DNA of 64,000 nt from an uncultured Mycoplasmatota bacterium (GCA_947649365.1 CANSRH010000004.1:20962-84961); one strand, 5' to 3'; numbered from the stretch's first letter, positions 1-10,045 are shown. Notes: generated by a model not told the origin, from the sequence alone. A program made the numbers and translations.

Positions 1-1
1 A

Positions 2-709
2 GACTCAGGAATAGGTCGAGCAGTTGCAATAAGTTATGTAAAAGAAGGAGCAAAAGTAGTCATTGTTTATTTCGATGAACATAAAGATGCCGATGATACC
101 AAACATTATATCCATTCTTTAGGGGGAGAATGTTTACTAATTGCAGGAGATGTAAAAAACAAGAGATTCTGTGATTATGTTGTAAAAGAAACAATCGATC
201 ATTATGGAAAATTAGACATTTTGGTGAACAATGCAGGAGTCCAATTTCAACAAAAAAGTTTATTAGACATCAGTGATGAACAATTTGACTATACAATGAA
301 AACCAATATCTATTCCATGTTTTATTTAACAAAAAGTGCTTTAAAAGAAATGCAGCCTGGGGCAAGCATAATCAATGTCACATCCATTACAACGTTTATG
401 GGAGAACCAGAACTCATTGATTATGTAACCAGTAAAGGTGCTATCGTTGGATTCACAAGAAGTTTAGCTACTAACTTAGCAGACAAAAACATTCGAGTAA
501 ATGCCATTGCTCCAGGATACGTTTGGACTCCTTTACAACCGGCGTGTTGGGACGCCAAGAAAATACCTACATTGGGTTATGATGCTCCAATGAAAAGAGC
601 TGGAGAGCCTTATGAACTTGCTCCTATGTTTATATATCTAGCAAGTGAGGATGCTTCCTACACTACAGGACAAGTCATGCATATCAATGGTGGACTTTAC
701 AAAGGCTAA
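2..709 (+). CDS. SDR family oxidoreductase (5'-truncated by window edge)
   Basis: The reading frame is open from base 2, so the start lies outside the window. The first visible residues (DSGIGRAVA) are the end of the Rossmann TGxxxGIG cofactor loop. NNAG (in DILVNNAGVQ), the catalytic Ser region (INVTSIT) and the YxxxK pair (YVTSK) follow in the usual order, and the C-terminal GQVMHINGG is typical of the family. These are the classical short-chain dehydrogenase/reductase motifs. The layout most resembles the glucose-1-dehydrogenase or general-stress-protein-39 type of cytoplasmic NAD(P)-dependent enzyme. The substrate cannot be read from sequence. Only about the first 10-50 residues are missing. 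Confidence 0.9.
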   Translation, partial: DSGIGRAVAISYVKEGAKVVIVYFDEHKDADDTKHYIHSLGGECLLIAGDVKNKRFCDYVVKETIDHYGKLDILVNNAGVQFQQKSLLDISDEQFDYTMKTNIYSMFYLTKSALKEMQPGASIINVTSITTFMGEPELIDYVTSKGAIVGFTRSLATNLADKNIRVNAIAPGYVWTPLQPACWDAKKIPTLGYDAPMKRAGEPYELAPMFIYLASEDASYTTGQVMHINGGLYKG

Positions 710-796
710 GAAAAAGACGCTTGGTTTTTTTCGTTATTTCTCTTTTTTTTTCTTTCATATACATAATGTAGAACAAAGAAAAGAGGAACCATTTTC

Positions 797-1591
797 ATGG
801 ACAAGTGTATTTTAGAATTAACAAAGCAAGAGAGAAGAAAAATAAAGCATTTCATAGAACAAATAAAAAAGAAAACAGAAAATTCTTTAAAACAATTAGA
901 AAGACAAGACAAAATGAAAGAATACCAAAAAGAATTAGAGAAAAATAAAGAAAAAAGAATTTTATGTTTAGAAGAAAATAGAACAAGAAAAATAAAAGAT
1001 CAAGTTTTTGATAAATTCATGAAAGAATATGAAAAAGATGGCTACGAACTAGAATTAAAGATTGCCATAACAGAAGAAGAATTAGCCAAAAAAAGTTTTT
1101 ATCTTAAAAGAATCAATTGTCTACTTTTGATTTTTGGTTTTTTGGATGGGATTAAAACAATGGTAATAACCAATTCAACAGGAGAAAAAAGATTCTTGTC
1201 TTTGGAAGATATGTCTGTTGTATTTTTAGATATTTTAATGGAAGAAGAAAAGGAACTACTCGAAAAAAATCATAAAAAATTCCAGCTTCGTATGCTAATC
1301 AATAGCATCAAAGAAAATCCATTGGAAGTAAATCATCCCTATTATTTATCCGAAGAAGAAAAACTAGAAACCTATTCCAAAATTTTAGAAATGGAGGCAA
1401 AAAGAAAAAAATTAGAACATTTTCAAAATGATTCTATTTCTATTTCCATGCTGTGTGTTCGTGATTTCCTAAGTACAAATAGAGATGAAATTATTAACCA
1501 TCTTTTTGGTGAAGAGCAACCAGAAAGAAAAATAGAAAAACAAAAGGAATACTCTAAAAGTGATGCGAACACTACAGAAATCAAAAAATAA
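797..1591 (+). CDS. Hypothetical charged, coiled-coil-rich protein
   Basis: A 264-residue protein that I do not recognise. The first ~90 residues are very rich in Lys and Glu and look like a long helix or coiled coil. The middle (about 95-150) is more hydrophobic but not clearly membrane-spanning, and the C-terminus is again charged. There is no signal peptide. The ATG is preceded by AGAGGA at a sensible distance. It runs toward the convergent gene ending at 1606, with only 14 bases between them. Confidence 0.7.
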   Translation: MDKCILELTKQERRKIKHFIEQIKKKTENSLKQLERQDKMKEYQKELEKNKEKRILCLEENRTRKIKDQVFDKFMKEYEKDGYELELKIAITEEELAKKSFYLKRINCLLLIFGFLDGIKTMVITNSTGEKRFLSLEDMSVVFLDILMEEEKELLEKNHKKFQLRMLINSIKENPLEVNHPYYLSEEEKLETYSKILEMEAKRKKLEHFQNDSISISMLCVRDFLSTNRDEIINHLFGEEQPERKIEKQKEYSKSDANTTEIKK

Positions 1592-1605
1592 AAAGGCAGA
1601 GTAGG

Positions 1606-4071
1606 TTACGCTGGATTTTCTAATTTTAAAATTGGAACCATTGGTGTTTCAGGATTTTCGCTCTCATTATTAAAAAAATGGTTTGATTGTAAATGATTAA
1701 AATAAGTAACAATATCGGATTCTATTTTGAATAAAAAAGACTCTACGTAAGACGATTGTTTTAACTTCTCTAAATAAATACTTGTTTCTTCTGCATTTCG
1801 AAGGAGTAAACTTTGACACAATTGGAGCGTCGTGGTATAGATTTCAAATGCTTGTTTTTCTGTTTTTCTCCCCATTAAAATAGCAAATTGCGTTTCAATA
1901 ATAGGAAGTAAATCATCTCTCGCAATCGTTAATGCTTTCAATGTTAAAGAATGATTTCGAATCATTTGATTTAGATCCAATAGTTGTTGTTTTATTACTA
2001 TATTCGAAGTAGCAAAAGTCTCCTGTTTATCTTTTAAAGCATTTAAATAAGTATCATGAGATAAAAGATCTGCATATTGAAACTCATCCGTAGGATTTAT
2101 TTCTTGTTTTTCTACTTCTAAAACAACATTTTGTATGGCTAACAAATGGGCATAGTTTTTTTTGTGATAAACTCCCAAATAATTTAAAACATTATTATAA
2201 GCAATCAATTCTTGAGACAAATTGGCAATACTTTGGTTGATTGCTTTTGCAAGGTCATGTGTTAAGGGTTCTTGCTTCTTATTAAATACAGATTGTAACT
2301 TGATAAACAAATTCCATTTAGAAAAGAATAATTTGGGGTTATCAGAAGAAATCAACATTTTTTTAGAAACTTGATTGACGAGCGAAATTGCACTAGGAGC
2401 CGATTCAGTTAAATATAATTTTGGTAGTTCCTTATTAATAAATAGAGAATGAGAAGTAAGAGCATTCCCAAATGTAATAATCGTATCAAAGTTATGAATA
2501 TCAATTTTTGGAATTTCGATATCATAAAGTAAAGAAAAATACTCCTGTAAAGTTAATTCTTGTTTTTGTTCTTTTCCTGTTAGAATTTCTTCTTTTAGTA
2601 AAGCATAAGATTCTCCGAAATGTGCCATTATTTTTTCTAGAACAACACTATCATTAATAGTAGAATCAAAAATGTTTTTGATAAGTTCGTGTAACGTAAT
2701 ATACTTATTATCTTGAAATTTTAGGTATTTTAAATAATGAGTAAATAAAATATCATAATCTACTTTAACTGTTTCTAAATGTTGAAAAAGAGAAGAGGGA
2801 AAGTTACAGCAAGCGAGAATATTTTCTAACGACATGCCATTTTTTTGAAAGAAATATAGAAAATCACCAGAAGAGTGAAAAAGGGCAATCAACATAGATA
2901 GTTCCTGAATATCCTCTTTTGCTTCTAAAATAGTTGTATGATCATCATTCGCTTGCATGTGATTTTCTAGTATCATGTGTACACGCGAAACATTCTCTAA
3001 ATAGGTTTGAATATCCATTCCATAATCTTTAATAATGGCTTGCATTTTCTCTTGTTGAAATTTTTTTCTTTCCTTTTTAGATATATCATTCGTATCTTTT
3101 AAAATATCAATGTCTTGATACATGGCAGAAAAAAGTTTTTCTAAGGCAATACTTTTGGTAAACTCTCTTTTTCGTAAATCATTTACAATCTCATCAATTT
3201 CTATTTCTTTTTCTGTAAATTTACTAAAAAGAGCATGGATTAGAAAGTAGTCAATTCTTTGATTTTTCTTTTCCTTTTTTAAGTTTGGAATTTTTAAAAT
3301 AGAAAGAATCTGTTCTAAAGTAATTTCATAATGAGAGAAATAATAAACAAGTATCTCTTGTTCACTGATATGAATTGTATTTTCTTCACAGAAAAAAATT
3401 CCTAAGAATAAAGAAAGAACAATAGTATCTTCCTCTTTCAAAATATACTTAAAAAGATTGGTGTTTCGATTTGATTTGTTTTCATCTAAAAACTGATAAA
3501 TCTGAGAAGCATTCTCTAGATAGTGAATGGTATCGATGGGTAAATCTTCACAAATCTTTTCTTGTACAACTCCCATTTTCTCTTTTTCTTCCATTTCACA
3601 GAAAAGTTTAAGATTGTTAGCAAAATTTTTCTTATTTTCAAAAGTTTCAAAAAGGCTAAGAATTATATCATCAGCAGTGCAAGTATCTAAACCCGATTGT
3701 AAAAAAAAGTTTACAATCGTCGCTGGTGTTAAGGCTTGGTATTCGAACTCATAAGCGTACATACAAAATAAATAGGAATATTTTTTAAATAAGTCTTCTT
3801 CATTTGAATTCTCATATGGACTAGTATTAATTTTTATTTTAGTAATATCAAAATGGTATTTCGTTAATAAGGAAGCATATAACGAATTCGTAGTATAAAA
3901 AGTATGAAGCAAAACAGCTAAAATAATTGAGCTTTGATTTGTTTCACGATAATCAGAAATACGAATTTCTCCTTTAGCTAGAAAGTCTTCTAAAATAGGT
4001 AAAGTCCTATTGACATATAAAAATGTTTCTTTTGGAACTGATTTTTCGAACTTTTTATAGGTTAAAAGCAT
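1606..4071 (-). CDS. Large cytoplasmic helical protein of unknown function, TelA-like C-terminus possible
   Basis: An 821-residue protein without signal peptide or membrane segments. I start it at the ATG at 4071 because AAGGA sits 6 bases upstream; an in-frame ATG 12 codons earlier has no such site. The N-terminal two thirds contain several loosely repeated blocks of hydrophobic helix plus a Phe-x-x-x-Gly/Ser-h-x-h-x-x-I-L pattern (for example NFFLQSGLDTCTADDIILSLF and FFQKNGMSLENILACCNFP), which recall ClpA/ClpC N-terminal repeats. The C-terminal ~250 residues (for example LLPIIETQFAILMGRKTEKQ) recall the helical core of TelA/toxic-anion-resistance proteins. Both resemblances are by eye only, so the function stays unknown. 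It is divergently oriented to the ABC operon at 4192. Confidence 0.65.
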   Translation of the reverse strand: MLLTYKKFEKSVPKETFLYVNRTLPILEDFLAKGEIRISDYRETNQSSIILAVLLHTFYTTNSLYASLLTKYHFDITKIKINTSPYENSNEEDLFKKYSYLFCMYAYEFEYQALTPATIVNFFLQSGLDTCTADDIILSLFETFENKKNFANNLKLFCEMEEKEKMGVVQEKICEDLPIDTIHYLENASQIYQFLDENKSNRNTNLFKYILKEEDTIVLSLFLGIFFCEENTIHISEQEILVYYFSHYEITLEQILSILKIPNLKKEKKNQRIDYFLIHALFSKFTEKEIEIDEIVNDLRKREFTKSIALEKLFSAMYQDIDILKDTNDISKKERKKFQQEKMQAIIKDYGMDIQTYLENVSRVHMILENHMQANDDHTTILEAKEDIQELSMLIALFHSSGDFLYFFQKNGMSLENILACCNFPSSLFQHLETVKVDYDILFTHYLKYLKFQDNKYITLHELIKNIFDSTINDSVVLEKIMAHFGESYALLKEEILTGKEQKQELTLQEYFSLLYDIEIPKIDIHNFDTIITFGNALTSHSLFINKELPKLYLTESAPSAISLVNQVSKKMLISSDNPKLFFSKWNLFIKLQSVFNKKQEPLTHDLAKAINQSIANLSQELIAYNNVLNYLGVYHKKNYAHLLAIQNVVLEVEKQEINPTDEFQYADLLSHDTYLNALKDKQETFATSNIVIKQQLLDLNQMIRNHSLTLKALTIARDDLLPIIETQFAILMGRKTEKQAFEIYTTTLQLCQSLLLRNAEETSIYLEKLKQSSYVESFLFKIESDIVTYFNHLQSNHFFNNESENPETPMVPILKLENPA

Positions 4072-4191
4072 AATGATTCCTTCTTTCGAAAGTGTATTAT
4101 ACCACAAATCTCTTTCTTTTTTAATTTTTCTCTAAGTCACTTACGAGTCACAAATCTTCCATATACTTATCTTGAAAGGAAAGAAAAATAT

Positions 4192-4872
4192 ATGGAAATA
4201 TTAAAAGTGGAAAATTTAACCAAAACTTATAAAAGCGGAGAAGCAGAAGTAAACGCCGTTGACAACATCTCGTTTTCAATCGAAAAAGGAGAATTTGTTG
4301 CCATTGTAGGGGCAAGTGGAAGTGGAAAATCCACACTTCTCCATCTACTTGGTGGAGTAGATCGACCAACCAGTGGAAAAGTATACATTGATGGAAAAGA
4401 CATTTATTCTTTGGATGACGATGCTCTAGCCATATTTAGGAGAAGACAAATAGGAATTATTTATCAATTTTATAACCTAATTCCTATATTAAATGTCACA
4501 GAAAATATTCTCTTGCCGTGCGATTTAGACAACACGAACATTGGAAAAGAACGATTGAAAGAAGTATTAGAAACACTTAACTTAAACAACAGAAAAAATC
4601 ATTTGCCCAACGAGTTATCAGGAGGACAACAACAAAGAGTATCGATTGGTCGAGCAATCATTAACAATCCAGCAATTGTATTAGCAGACGAACCCACAGG
4701 AAATCTAGACTCCAAAGCAAGTGATGAAATTGTATCCTTATTAAAAATGTCAAACAAAAAATACAATCAAACAATAGTGATTATCACTCATGATTTAGAA
4801 ATTGCTAGTGTAGCAGACCGAATTATTACCATCGATGACGGAAAAATAATAAAGGATGAGAAAATCGCATGA
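4192..4872 (+). CDS. ABC transporter ATP-binding protein, MacB/LolD-type
   Basis: A complete 226-residue nucleotide-binding domain: Walker A GASGSGKST (residues 40-48), Q-loop at Gln92 (IIYQFYN), signature LSGGQQQR (142-149), Walker B IVLADEP (162-168) and H-loop His200. The length and the LSGGQQQR signature fit the MacB/LolD/FtsE group that pairs with FtsX-type permeases. The last bases overlap the permease start by 4 (ATGA), so the two are translationally coupled. The ribosome site is AAAGGAAAG, with a TATACT -10 box at about 4156. It energises the next gene's permease; the cargo is probably a peptide, lipid or antimicrobial, which is inferred from the family and the linked two-component system. 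Confidence 0.95.
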   Translation: MEILKVENLTKTYKSGEAEVNAVDNISFSIEKGEFVAIVGASGSGKSTLLHLLGGVDRPTSGKVYIDGKDIYSLDDDALAIFRRRQIGIIYQFYNLIPILNVTENILLPCDLDNTNIGKERLKEVLETLNLNNRKNHLPNELSGGQQQRVSIGRAIINNPAIVLADEPTGNLDSKASDEIVSLLKMSNKKYNQTIVIITHDLEIASVADRIITIDDGKIIKDEKIA

Positions 4873-7424
4873 ATAGTTTAAAACAATTAACCAAACGAAA
4901 TTTGACATTGAACAAAAAAAGAACCATTGTCACTGTGATAGGGATTATTTTGTCTACGGCTTTAATTGTTTGTGTATCTGGAATGGTTACAAGCTTTCAA
5001 CAAACTTTAATCAATGATACCATTAAAGAAGATGGTTACTATCATGTAGAAATAAAAAATCTAAAAAAAGAAGATATTTTAACATTAGAAAACAATCGAG
5101 ACATAGAAGACTATTATATTAGTAGTGAAATTGGTTATGCCACATTCCCGTCTAACAATCAATTTAAACCTTACTTATACATCAATGCATACAATGAAAA
5201 AGCACTAAAACATTTAGGATTGCAAGTAAAAGAAGGAAGACTCCCTGAAAATAAAAATGAAATCGTTATTTCTAATCATGCCATCGATGATGGAAACTTT
5301 AAAGGAAAAATCGGGGATGTCATCACGCTTCCAATAGGAACACGAACCATTACGAAAGAAGGAGAATCTTTTTCTTTAAACCAAAACAATCCTTTAGTAA
5401 CAAAAGAAACAGAAAAAGAAAACGGGGAAATCTACGAACAATCGATAGAAACATTTACAAAGAAAGAAGAAAAATCTTATACGATTGTAGGAATCATAGA
5501 AAGACCGGGATATGGAGTAGAATCAACAACTGCTCCAGGGTACACATGCATTACATACACAGATGAAATCCATGAAAAAGGGAATGCCTTTGTTCTCTTT
5601 AAAAATGCGAAAAACTATACAGAAAAAACAGAAAATATAACAAAAGACAAATATGACTATCAATACAATGCAAGTTATTTGCGATGGCTTGGCGTAACCG
5701 ATAGTGAAACGATGAATGCTTTGTACGTTGTCGCAGGAGTAGTCATTGGTATTATTATTCTATCAAGTGTATTTGTAATCAAAAATAGTTTTGCTATTTC
5801 CATAACAGAAAAATACAAAATGTATGGAATGTTAAGAAGTGTGGGAGCAACCAGCAAGCAAATCAAGAAAAATGTTTTGTACGAAGGAGTTTTGTTAGGA
5901 CTCATTGCTATACCCATTGGAATTTTATGTGGAATCATTGCAATTGTTACTCTAGTATTCTTAATCAACTGGATTTTAGGGGACTATCTTGCAGGAATTA
6001 AATTTGTCTATAGTATTCCTTTCCTACCAATTGTCTTATCCATTCTGTTAGCAAGTCTAACCATTTACTTATCAACGATATTTATTGCTAAAAGAGCAGG
6101 AAAAATCTCTGCAATTGATGCTATCCGTAGCAATAACGACATCAAAATAAAAAGCAAAAAACTACGTACACCTTTTTGGATTAAAAAATTATTTAAAACA
6201 GGCGGGGTCATTGCCTATAAAAACGTAAAACGAAACAAAAAGAAATATCGTACAACAGTCATATCTATTGTTGTAAGTATAGTCGTCTTTCTTTCCTTAT
6301 CCTCATTTATCGACTTTGGATTTAAATTGGCAGGAGTATATTATGCAGATATGGATTACAACATGTACATTTATTCCACAGGAAGTACCTATTCCATACG
6401 TTATGAAAATTTGAAACAAATAGCGGAACTGGACTTAATTGAACGATATAGCATTATAAGAAGCGATAGTTTATTGGTATCAGAAGACATTTATTCGGAT
6501 TTTGGACGCGAAATAGTAAAACTTTATGGTTTAGATAATGATGCAAATAGAATGGAAAGAACCATTAGTGTAGTTGCGTTAGGAGCACAAGAATACCAAA
6601 GATATCTAAAAGAAATAGGAGTAAAAGAAAACAAACCAATTGGTATTTTACTAGATGAATTGAAAGAAACAATTAACAAAAAGAATTACATAGGAAACAT
6701 GTACAACTTAAAAAATCATGAACGATTAAAAGGAAGTACAATCGTTGGAAACAAAAACTTAGAAATTGAAATCATAAGAAGTGAAAAAAGACCAATGGGA
6801 TTAGAACGTAGTTATTCCTTCGGTGGTTATCTAATTGTAAGTGATGAAATCTTTGATAATCTATTTGAAGAAACATATGCAACCATGTATGTAAAAGCAA
6901 AAGATGCAAAACAATTAGAAATGCAAATTGAAACCTTAAAAAAAGAAAAAGAAGAATGGAAAAATCTATATGCAAACAATATCGAAGAAGAAATAAAACA
7001 ACAAAATGCAATGGTACTTATTGTATCCATCTTCTTGTATGGATTTATTACAGTCATTAGTCTTATTGGAATTACCAATATCTTTAACACCATTACGACC
7101 AATATGAATTTACGAAGCAAAGAATTTGCCATGTTAAAAAGTATAGGGATGACAAAAAAAGAATTCAATCGAATGATTCGACTAGAAAGTATTTTCTATG
7201 GATTAAAATCCTTACTAATAGGTATTCCATTAGGACTCATAGGTTCTTACCTCATCTACAAAGCATTTAATCAAGGCTTAGAATTTACCTATACCTTACC
7301 TGTGCGAGCATTAATGATTGCTATACTCTTTGTTAGTACGATGATTGGAATCATTATGAAATATTCTTTATCCAAAATCAACAAACAAAATATTATTGAA
7401 ACCATAAGAAACGATAATATATAA
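4869..7424 (+). CDS. ABC transporter permease with two FtsX domains
   Basis: An 851-residue membrane protein. Its N-terminal transmembrane helix (about residues 18-40) is followed by a large extracytoplasmic MacB-like region to about 280, then three helices (about 285-405). A second half repeats the plan, with a helix near 465-485, another external domain and three final helices (about 720-840). EKYKMYGMLRSVGAT and SKEFAMLKSIGMT are the two conserved cytoplasmic coupling motifs of FtsX-type permeases, one per half. It overlaps the ATPase gene by 4 bases and precedes the two-component pair. This gene order is common in Bacillota antimicrobial-peptide detox modules, but this permease is longer and differently built than BceB. 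The substrate is unknown. Confidence 0.92.
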   Translation: MNSLKQLTKRNLTLNKKRTIVTVIGIILSTALIVCVSGMVTSFQQTLINDTIKEDGYYHVEIKNLKKEDILTLENNRDIEDYYISSEIGYATFPSNNQFKPYLYINAYNEKALKHLGLQVKEGRLPENKNEIVISNHAIDDGNFKGKIGDVITLPIGTRTITKEGESFSLNQNNPLVTKETEKENGEIYEQSIETFTKKEEKSYTIVGIIERPGYGVESTTAPGYTCITYTDEIHEKGNAFVLFKNAKNYTEKTENITKDKYDYQYNASYLRWLGVTDSETMNALYVVAGVVIGIIILSSVFVIKNSFAISITEKYKMYGMLRSVGATSKQIKKNVLYEGVLLGLIAIPIGILCGIIAIVTLVFLINWILGDYLAGIKFVYSIPFLPIVLSILLASLTIYLSTIFIAKRAGKISAIDAIRSNNDIKIKSKKLRTPFWIKKLFKTGGVIAYKNVKRNKKKYRTTVISIVVSIVVFLSLSSFIDFGFKLAGVYYADMDYNMYIYSTGSTYSIRYENLKQIAELDLIERYSIIRSDSLLVSEDIYSDFGREIVKLYGLDNDANRMERTISVVALGAQEYQRYLKEIGVKENKPIGILLDELKETINKKNYIGNMYNLKNHERLKGSTIVGNKNLEIEIIRSEKRPMGLERSYSFGGYLIVSDEIFDNLFEETYATMYVKAKDAKQLEMQIETLKKEKEEWKNLYANNIEEEIKQQNAMVLIVSIFLYGFITVISLIGITNIFNTITTNMNLRSKEFAMLKSIGMTKKEFNRMIRLESIFYGLKSLLIGIPLGLIGSYLIYKAFNQGLEFTYTLPVRALMIAILFVSTMIGIIMKYSLSKINKQNIIETIRNDNI

Positions 7425-7447
7425 GGAAGACGCAAGTTTTCCTTTTT
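7423..7447 (+). terminator. Weak hairpin with U-run after the permease
   Basis: AAGGAA at 7423-7428 pairs with TTCCTT at 7439-7444 (6 bp, 10-base loop), followed by TTT. The stem overlaps the permease stop codon. It is weak, so partial read-through into the regulator gene is likely. A TATACT -10-like box follows at 7452-7457, which could give the regulator its own promoter. Confidence 0.4.
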
Positions 7448-7476
7448 GTGTTATACTAAATAAAAAAGGAGGGCTT

Positions 7477-8139
7477 ATGAAAACCATACTTTTAGTAGAA
7501 GATAATGAAGCGATTAAAAAAGGACTTGACTATCTTTTTATGCAAAATGATTTATTACTTTTAACCGCAGAAAGTTTAAAAAAAGCAAAAGAATACATAA
7601 ACACCAAAATATTTGACCTTTTACTACTGGATGTGACTTTACCGGATGGAGATGGATTTTCCTTTTATGAAGAAATAAAAGAACACATTCAAGTACCAGT
7701 GATATTTCTAACTGCCAAAGATTTAGAAGATGATATTGTCCATGGTTTAGAATTAGGAGCAGTAGATTACATAATAAAACCATTTCGCAATCGAGAATTA
7801 CTATTACGCATCAACAATGCACTAAAATGGGAAACCAATGGAAAAAAGAAGGTATCGATAAAAGATCTTGTTATAGATTTAGAAAGCATGCAAGTTTTAA
7901 AAGAAGGAAAAGAAATAGTACTAACCACACTAGAATACAAAATCTTTTTATATCTTGTAGAAAACAGGGGAAGAGTAGTTACAAGAGAAGCTTTAATGGA
8001 CAAAATTTGGGATTTATCTGGAAATTATGTAAATGATAACACCCTCACAGTATACATAAAGCGAATTCGTGAAAAATTAGGAAGCGATGATTATTTAAAA
8101 ACCATAAAAGGAATGGGATACAGGGTGGACAAAGAATGA
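7477..8139 (+). CDS. OmpR/PhoB-family response regulator
   Basis: A 220-residue two-domain regulator. The receiver domain carries the acidic pair at Glu8/Asp9, the phospho-acceptor Asp52 (LLLLDVTLPDGDG), Thr79 and Lys101 (IIKPF). The C-terminal winged helix (about 125-220) ends with the typical NTLTVYIKRIREKLG recognition helix and IKGMGYR wing. The ribosome site AAAGGAGGG is strong. The stop overlaps the kinase start by 4 bases, so regulator and kinase are coupled. It probably controls the ABC exporter upstream in response to a cell-envelope stimulus; this is inferred from adjacency. Confidence 0.95.
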   Translation: MKTILLVEDNEAIKKGLDYLFMQNDLLLLTAESLKKAKEYINTKIFDLLLLDVTLPDGDGFSFYEEIKEHIQVPVIFLTAKDLEDDIVHGLELGAVDYIIKPFRNRELLLRINNALKWETNGKKKVSIKDLVIDLESMQVLKEGKEIVLTTLEYKIFLYLVENRGRVVTREALMDKIWDLSGNYVNDNTLTVYIKRIREKLGSDDYLKTIKGMGYRVDKE

Positions 8140-9341
8140 GAAGTGAACGATGCAAATTATTTTTTTATGGTTTTCTTTTCCTTTGTCTCTTTGGGTTTCT
8201 AACCTGTCTTATTTCTTATGTAGAATACACCACTTACAAAACAAGTGTAAATAACTATTTGTATGGTGTAATAGACATTTTACAAGACAAATATCCGCAG
8301 GTTACAGAAACACAAATCATAGAACTTTTGAACGGAAAAGAAACGATTTCTTATCAAGAAAATTTGAGAAAATATGGAATAACGGAAGAAACTTCTGTAT
8401 TAAAGTCTTTAGAACAAAATTATAAACTAGCATTTGTACTTAGTGGGACGCTTACTTTCTCCATTGTAGGTTGTCTAGGGGTCTGTTTTTTCTGGTATTT
8501 TTCTAAAAAAGAACAACAAATAAAAGAAATTACCAATTATATGAGAGAAATTAATCATCGCAACTATTTATTAACTATCGAAGACAATGAAGAAGGAGAA
8601 CTCTCTATCTTAAAAAATGAAGTCTACAAAACGACCATTATGTTACGAGAAGAAAGTGAACTTTTAAAAAAAGAAAAATTATCTTTAAAAGACTCTATTT
8701 CAGATATTTCCCATCAACTAAAAACACCTTTAACTTCCATTTTAATTATGTTAGATAATATTTTAGATAATCCCAAAATGGACGAAAAGACAAAACTAGA
8801 TTTTATTGAAAATGTCAGACATCAAGTGGAAACCATTCATTTTTTGATTGTTTCCTTATTAAAATTATCACGAATTGATGCAGGAGTGATTGAATTTAAA
8901 AAAGAAAATATCAATTACAAAACGCTTTTAAAGAGTGCCATCAAAAATGTAGAAATTCTAAAGGAAGAAAAAAACATTACTATAAAACTAGACGTAGAAG
9001 AAACAATGTTTAAAGGAGACTATCACTGGGAATTAGAAGCCATCACGAACATTTTAAAAAATGCCATTGAGCATTCGAAGGAAGAAGAAACAATAGAAAT
9101 CAAAGTAGAAAATCATCCTTTATTTACAAAATTAACCATCAGAGACTATGGAAAAGGAATGAATAAAAAAGACTTACAAAACATCTTCAAACGCTTTTAC
9201 AAAGGAGAAAATAGTAAAAGTGATAGTATCGGAATTGGACTCAATCTCGCTAAAAATATTATAGAAAAAGATGAAGGAATGATAAAAGTAGAATCAGAAT
9301 TAGGAAAAGGAACAACGTTTGAAATAAAATTCATGAAATAA
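8136..9341 (+). CDS. Membrane sensor histidine kinase
   Basis: A 401-residue kinase with TM1 at about 9-29, an extracytoplasmic segment of ~70 residues, and TM2 at about 99-121. A HAMP-like/coiled linker follows. The dimerisation domain has His193 (SDISHQLKTPL). The ATPase domain carries the N box (NILKNAIEHS), G1 (DYGKGM), the F box (FKRFYKGE) and G2 (GIGLNLAKNII). It is the cognate partner of the regulator directly upstream (4-base overlap). The external sensor is short but larger than in BceS-type intramembrane sensors, so direct ligand sensing is possible. Confidence 0.95.
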   Translation: MRSERCKLFFYGFLFLCLFGFLTCLISYVEYTTYKTSVNNYLYGVIDILQDKYPQVTETQIIELLNGKETISYQENLRKYGITEETSVLKSLEQNYKLAFVLSGTLTFSIVGCLGVCFFWYFSKKEQQIKEITNYMREINHRNYLLTIEDNEEGELSILKNEVYKTTIMLREESELLKKEKLSLKDSISDISHQLKTPLTSILIMLDNILDNPKMDEKTKLDFIENVRHQVETIHFLIVSLLKLSRIDAGVIEFKKENINYKTLLKSAIKNVEILKEEKNITIKLDVEETMFKGDYHWELEAITNILKNAIEHSKEEETIEIKVENHPLFTKLTIRDYGKGMNKKDLQNIFKRFYKGENSKSDSIGIGLNLAKNIIEKDEGMIKVESELGKGTTFEIKFMK

Positions 9342-9381
9342 AATAACCAAAAAAGAGTTATAATGGATACAGGAGGTAATT

Positions 9382-9642
9382 ATGGAGGAAACAATACATA
9401 GAGTAATTCAAATAATGAATGCATCTTATAATGGGGATTATGATCAAATTATAGCCATGTCAGAACAAACAAAAGCACTAGCAGAACAAATTGTTTTAAT
9501 AGTTGGAGTAGAAACAATATCAAACATGGGAGATTTAGAAATTGCTAAATTAGGGAAACTAATCGATGTTGGTTTTTCAATGGGATTTAAGACAGGTTTT
9601 CGACATGCTAAATCATCATTCGATAAAGATAGAACTAGATAA
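9382..9642 (+). CDS. Small hypothetical protein (86 aa)
   Basis: A short soluble protein with amphipathic helices and no recognised motif. It is well supported as a gene: TATAAT at 9359-9364, AGGAGG at 9371-9376, ATG at 9382, and a terminator hairpin directly after the stop. It is therefore a free-standing monocistronic unit between the two-component system and the convergent YolD/UvrX pair. Confidence 0.7.
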   Translation: MEETIHRVIQIMNASYNGDYDQIIAMSEQTKALAEQIVLIVGVETISNMGDLEIAKLGKLIDVGFSMGFKTGFRHAKSSFDKDRTR

Positions 9643-9653
9643 ACAATCTATTT

Positions 9654-9675
9654 ATCGCAGAAATGCGGTTTTTTT
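9654..9675 (+). terminator. Rho-independent terminator after the small gene
   Basis: ATCGCA-GAAA-TGCGGT stem (one G-U wobble) with a GNRA tetraloop, followed by a run of seven T. Confidence 0.75.
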
Positions 9676-9727
9676 CATTTTTCAGAATATATATTTTAGT
9701 GTTCTTTTCTCTTTCAAAAATAAATGC

Positions 9728-10045
9728 TTATAATACAACATTCGTGATTTGGGTAAACAAAAAAACAGAGTGATTGTTTAAGATGATTTTTTTATATGTA
9801 CAATCTAGATGGAGAATAGAAGACGTAACAGAAACAATTTCACCATTTTTATAAATTTGCAAAGTAATTTCTATTTGCTCATAAAAAGCTTCGATTAATT
9901 TTTCTTCAATCTCCATTTGTTGTTCCAAAGAAAGAATTGGTTTTTTCATTTTTTCTTTTTCTTTTATCAAACCCTCAATCATTGCTTGTTGTCCTACCAA
10001 ACTAGAAAAAGGAGCCCATTTAATAATGCCACGGTCGTTATTCAT
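9728..10045 (-). CDS. YolD-like family protein
   Basis: 105 residues starting NNDRGIIKWAPFSSL. The RGxxKWxPF block near the N-terminus and the short beta-rich C-terminus are the signature of the YolD-like family, which sits beside Y-family polymerases in Bacillota. Its start overlaps the end of the polymerase gene by 8 bases on the same strand, so it is the second gene of an SOS operon. It may be a polymerase accessory factor, but its biochemical role is not established. Confidence 0.88.
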   Translation of the reverse strand: MNNDRGIIKWAPFSSLVGQQAMIEGLIKEKEKMKKPILSLEQQMEIEEKLIEAFYEQIEITLQIYKNGEIVSVTSSILHLDCTYKKIILNNHSVFLFTQITNVVL

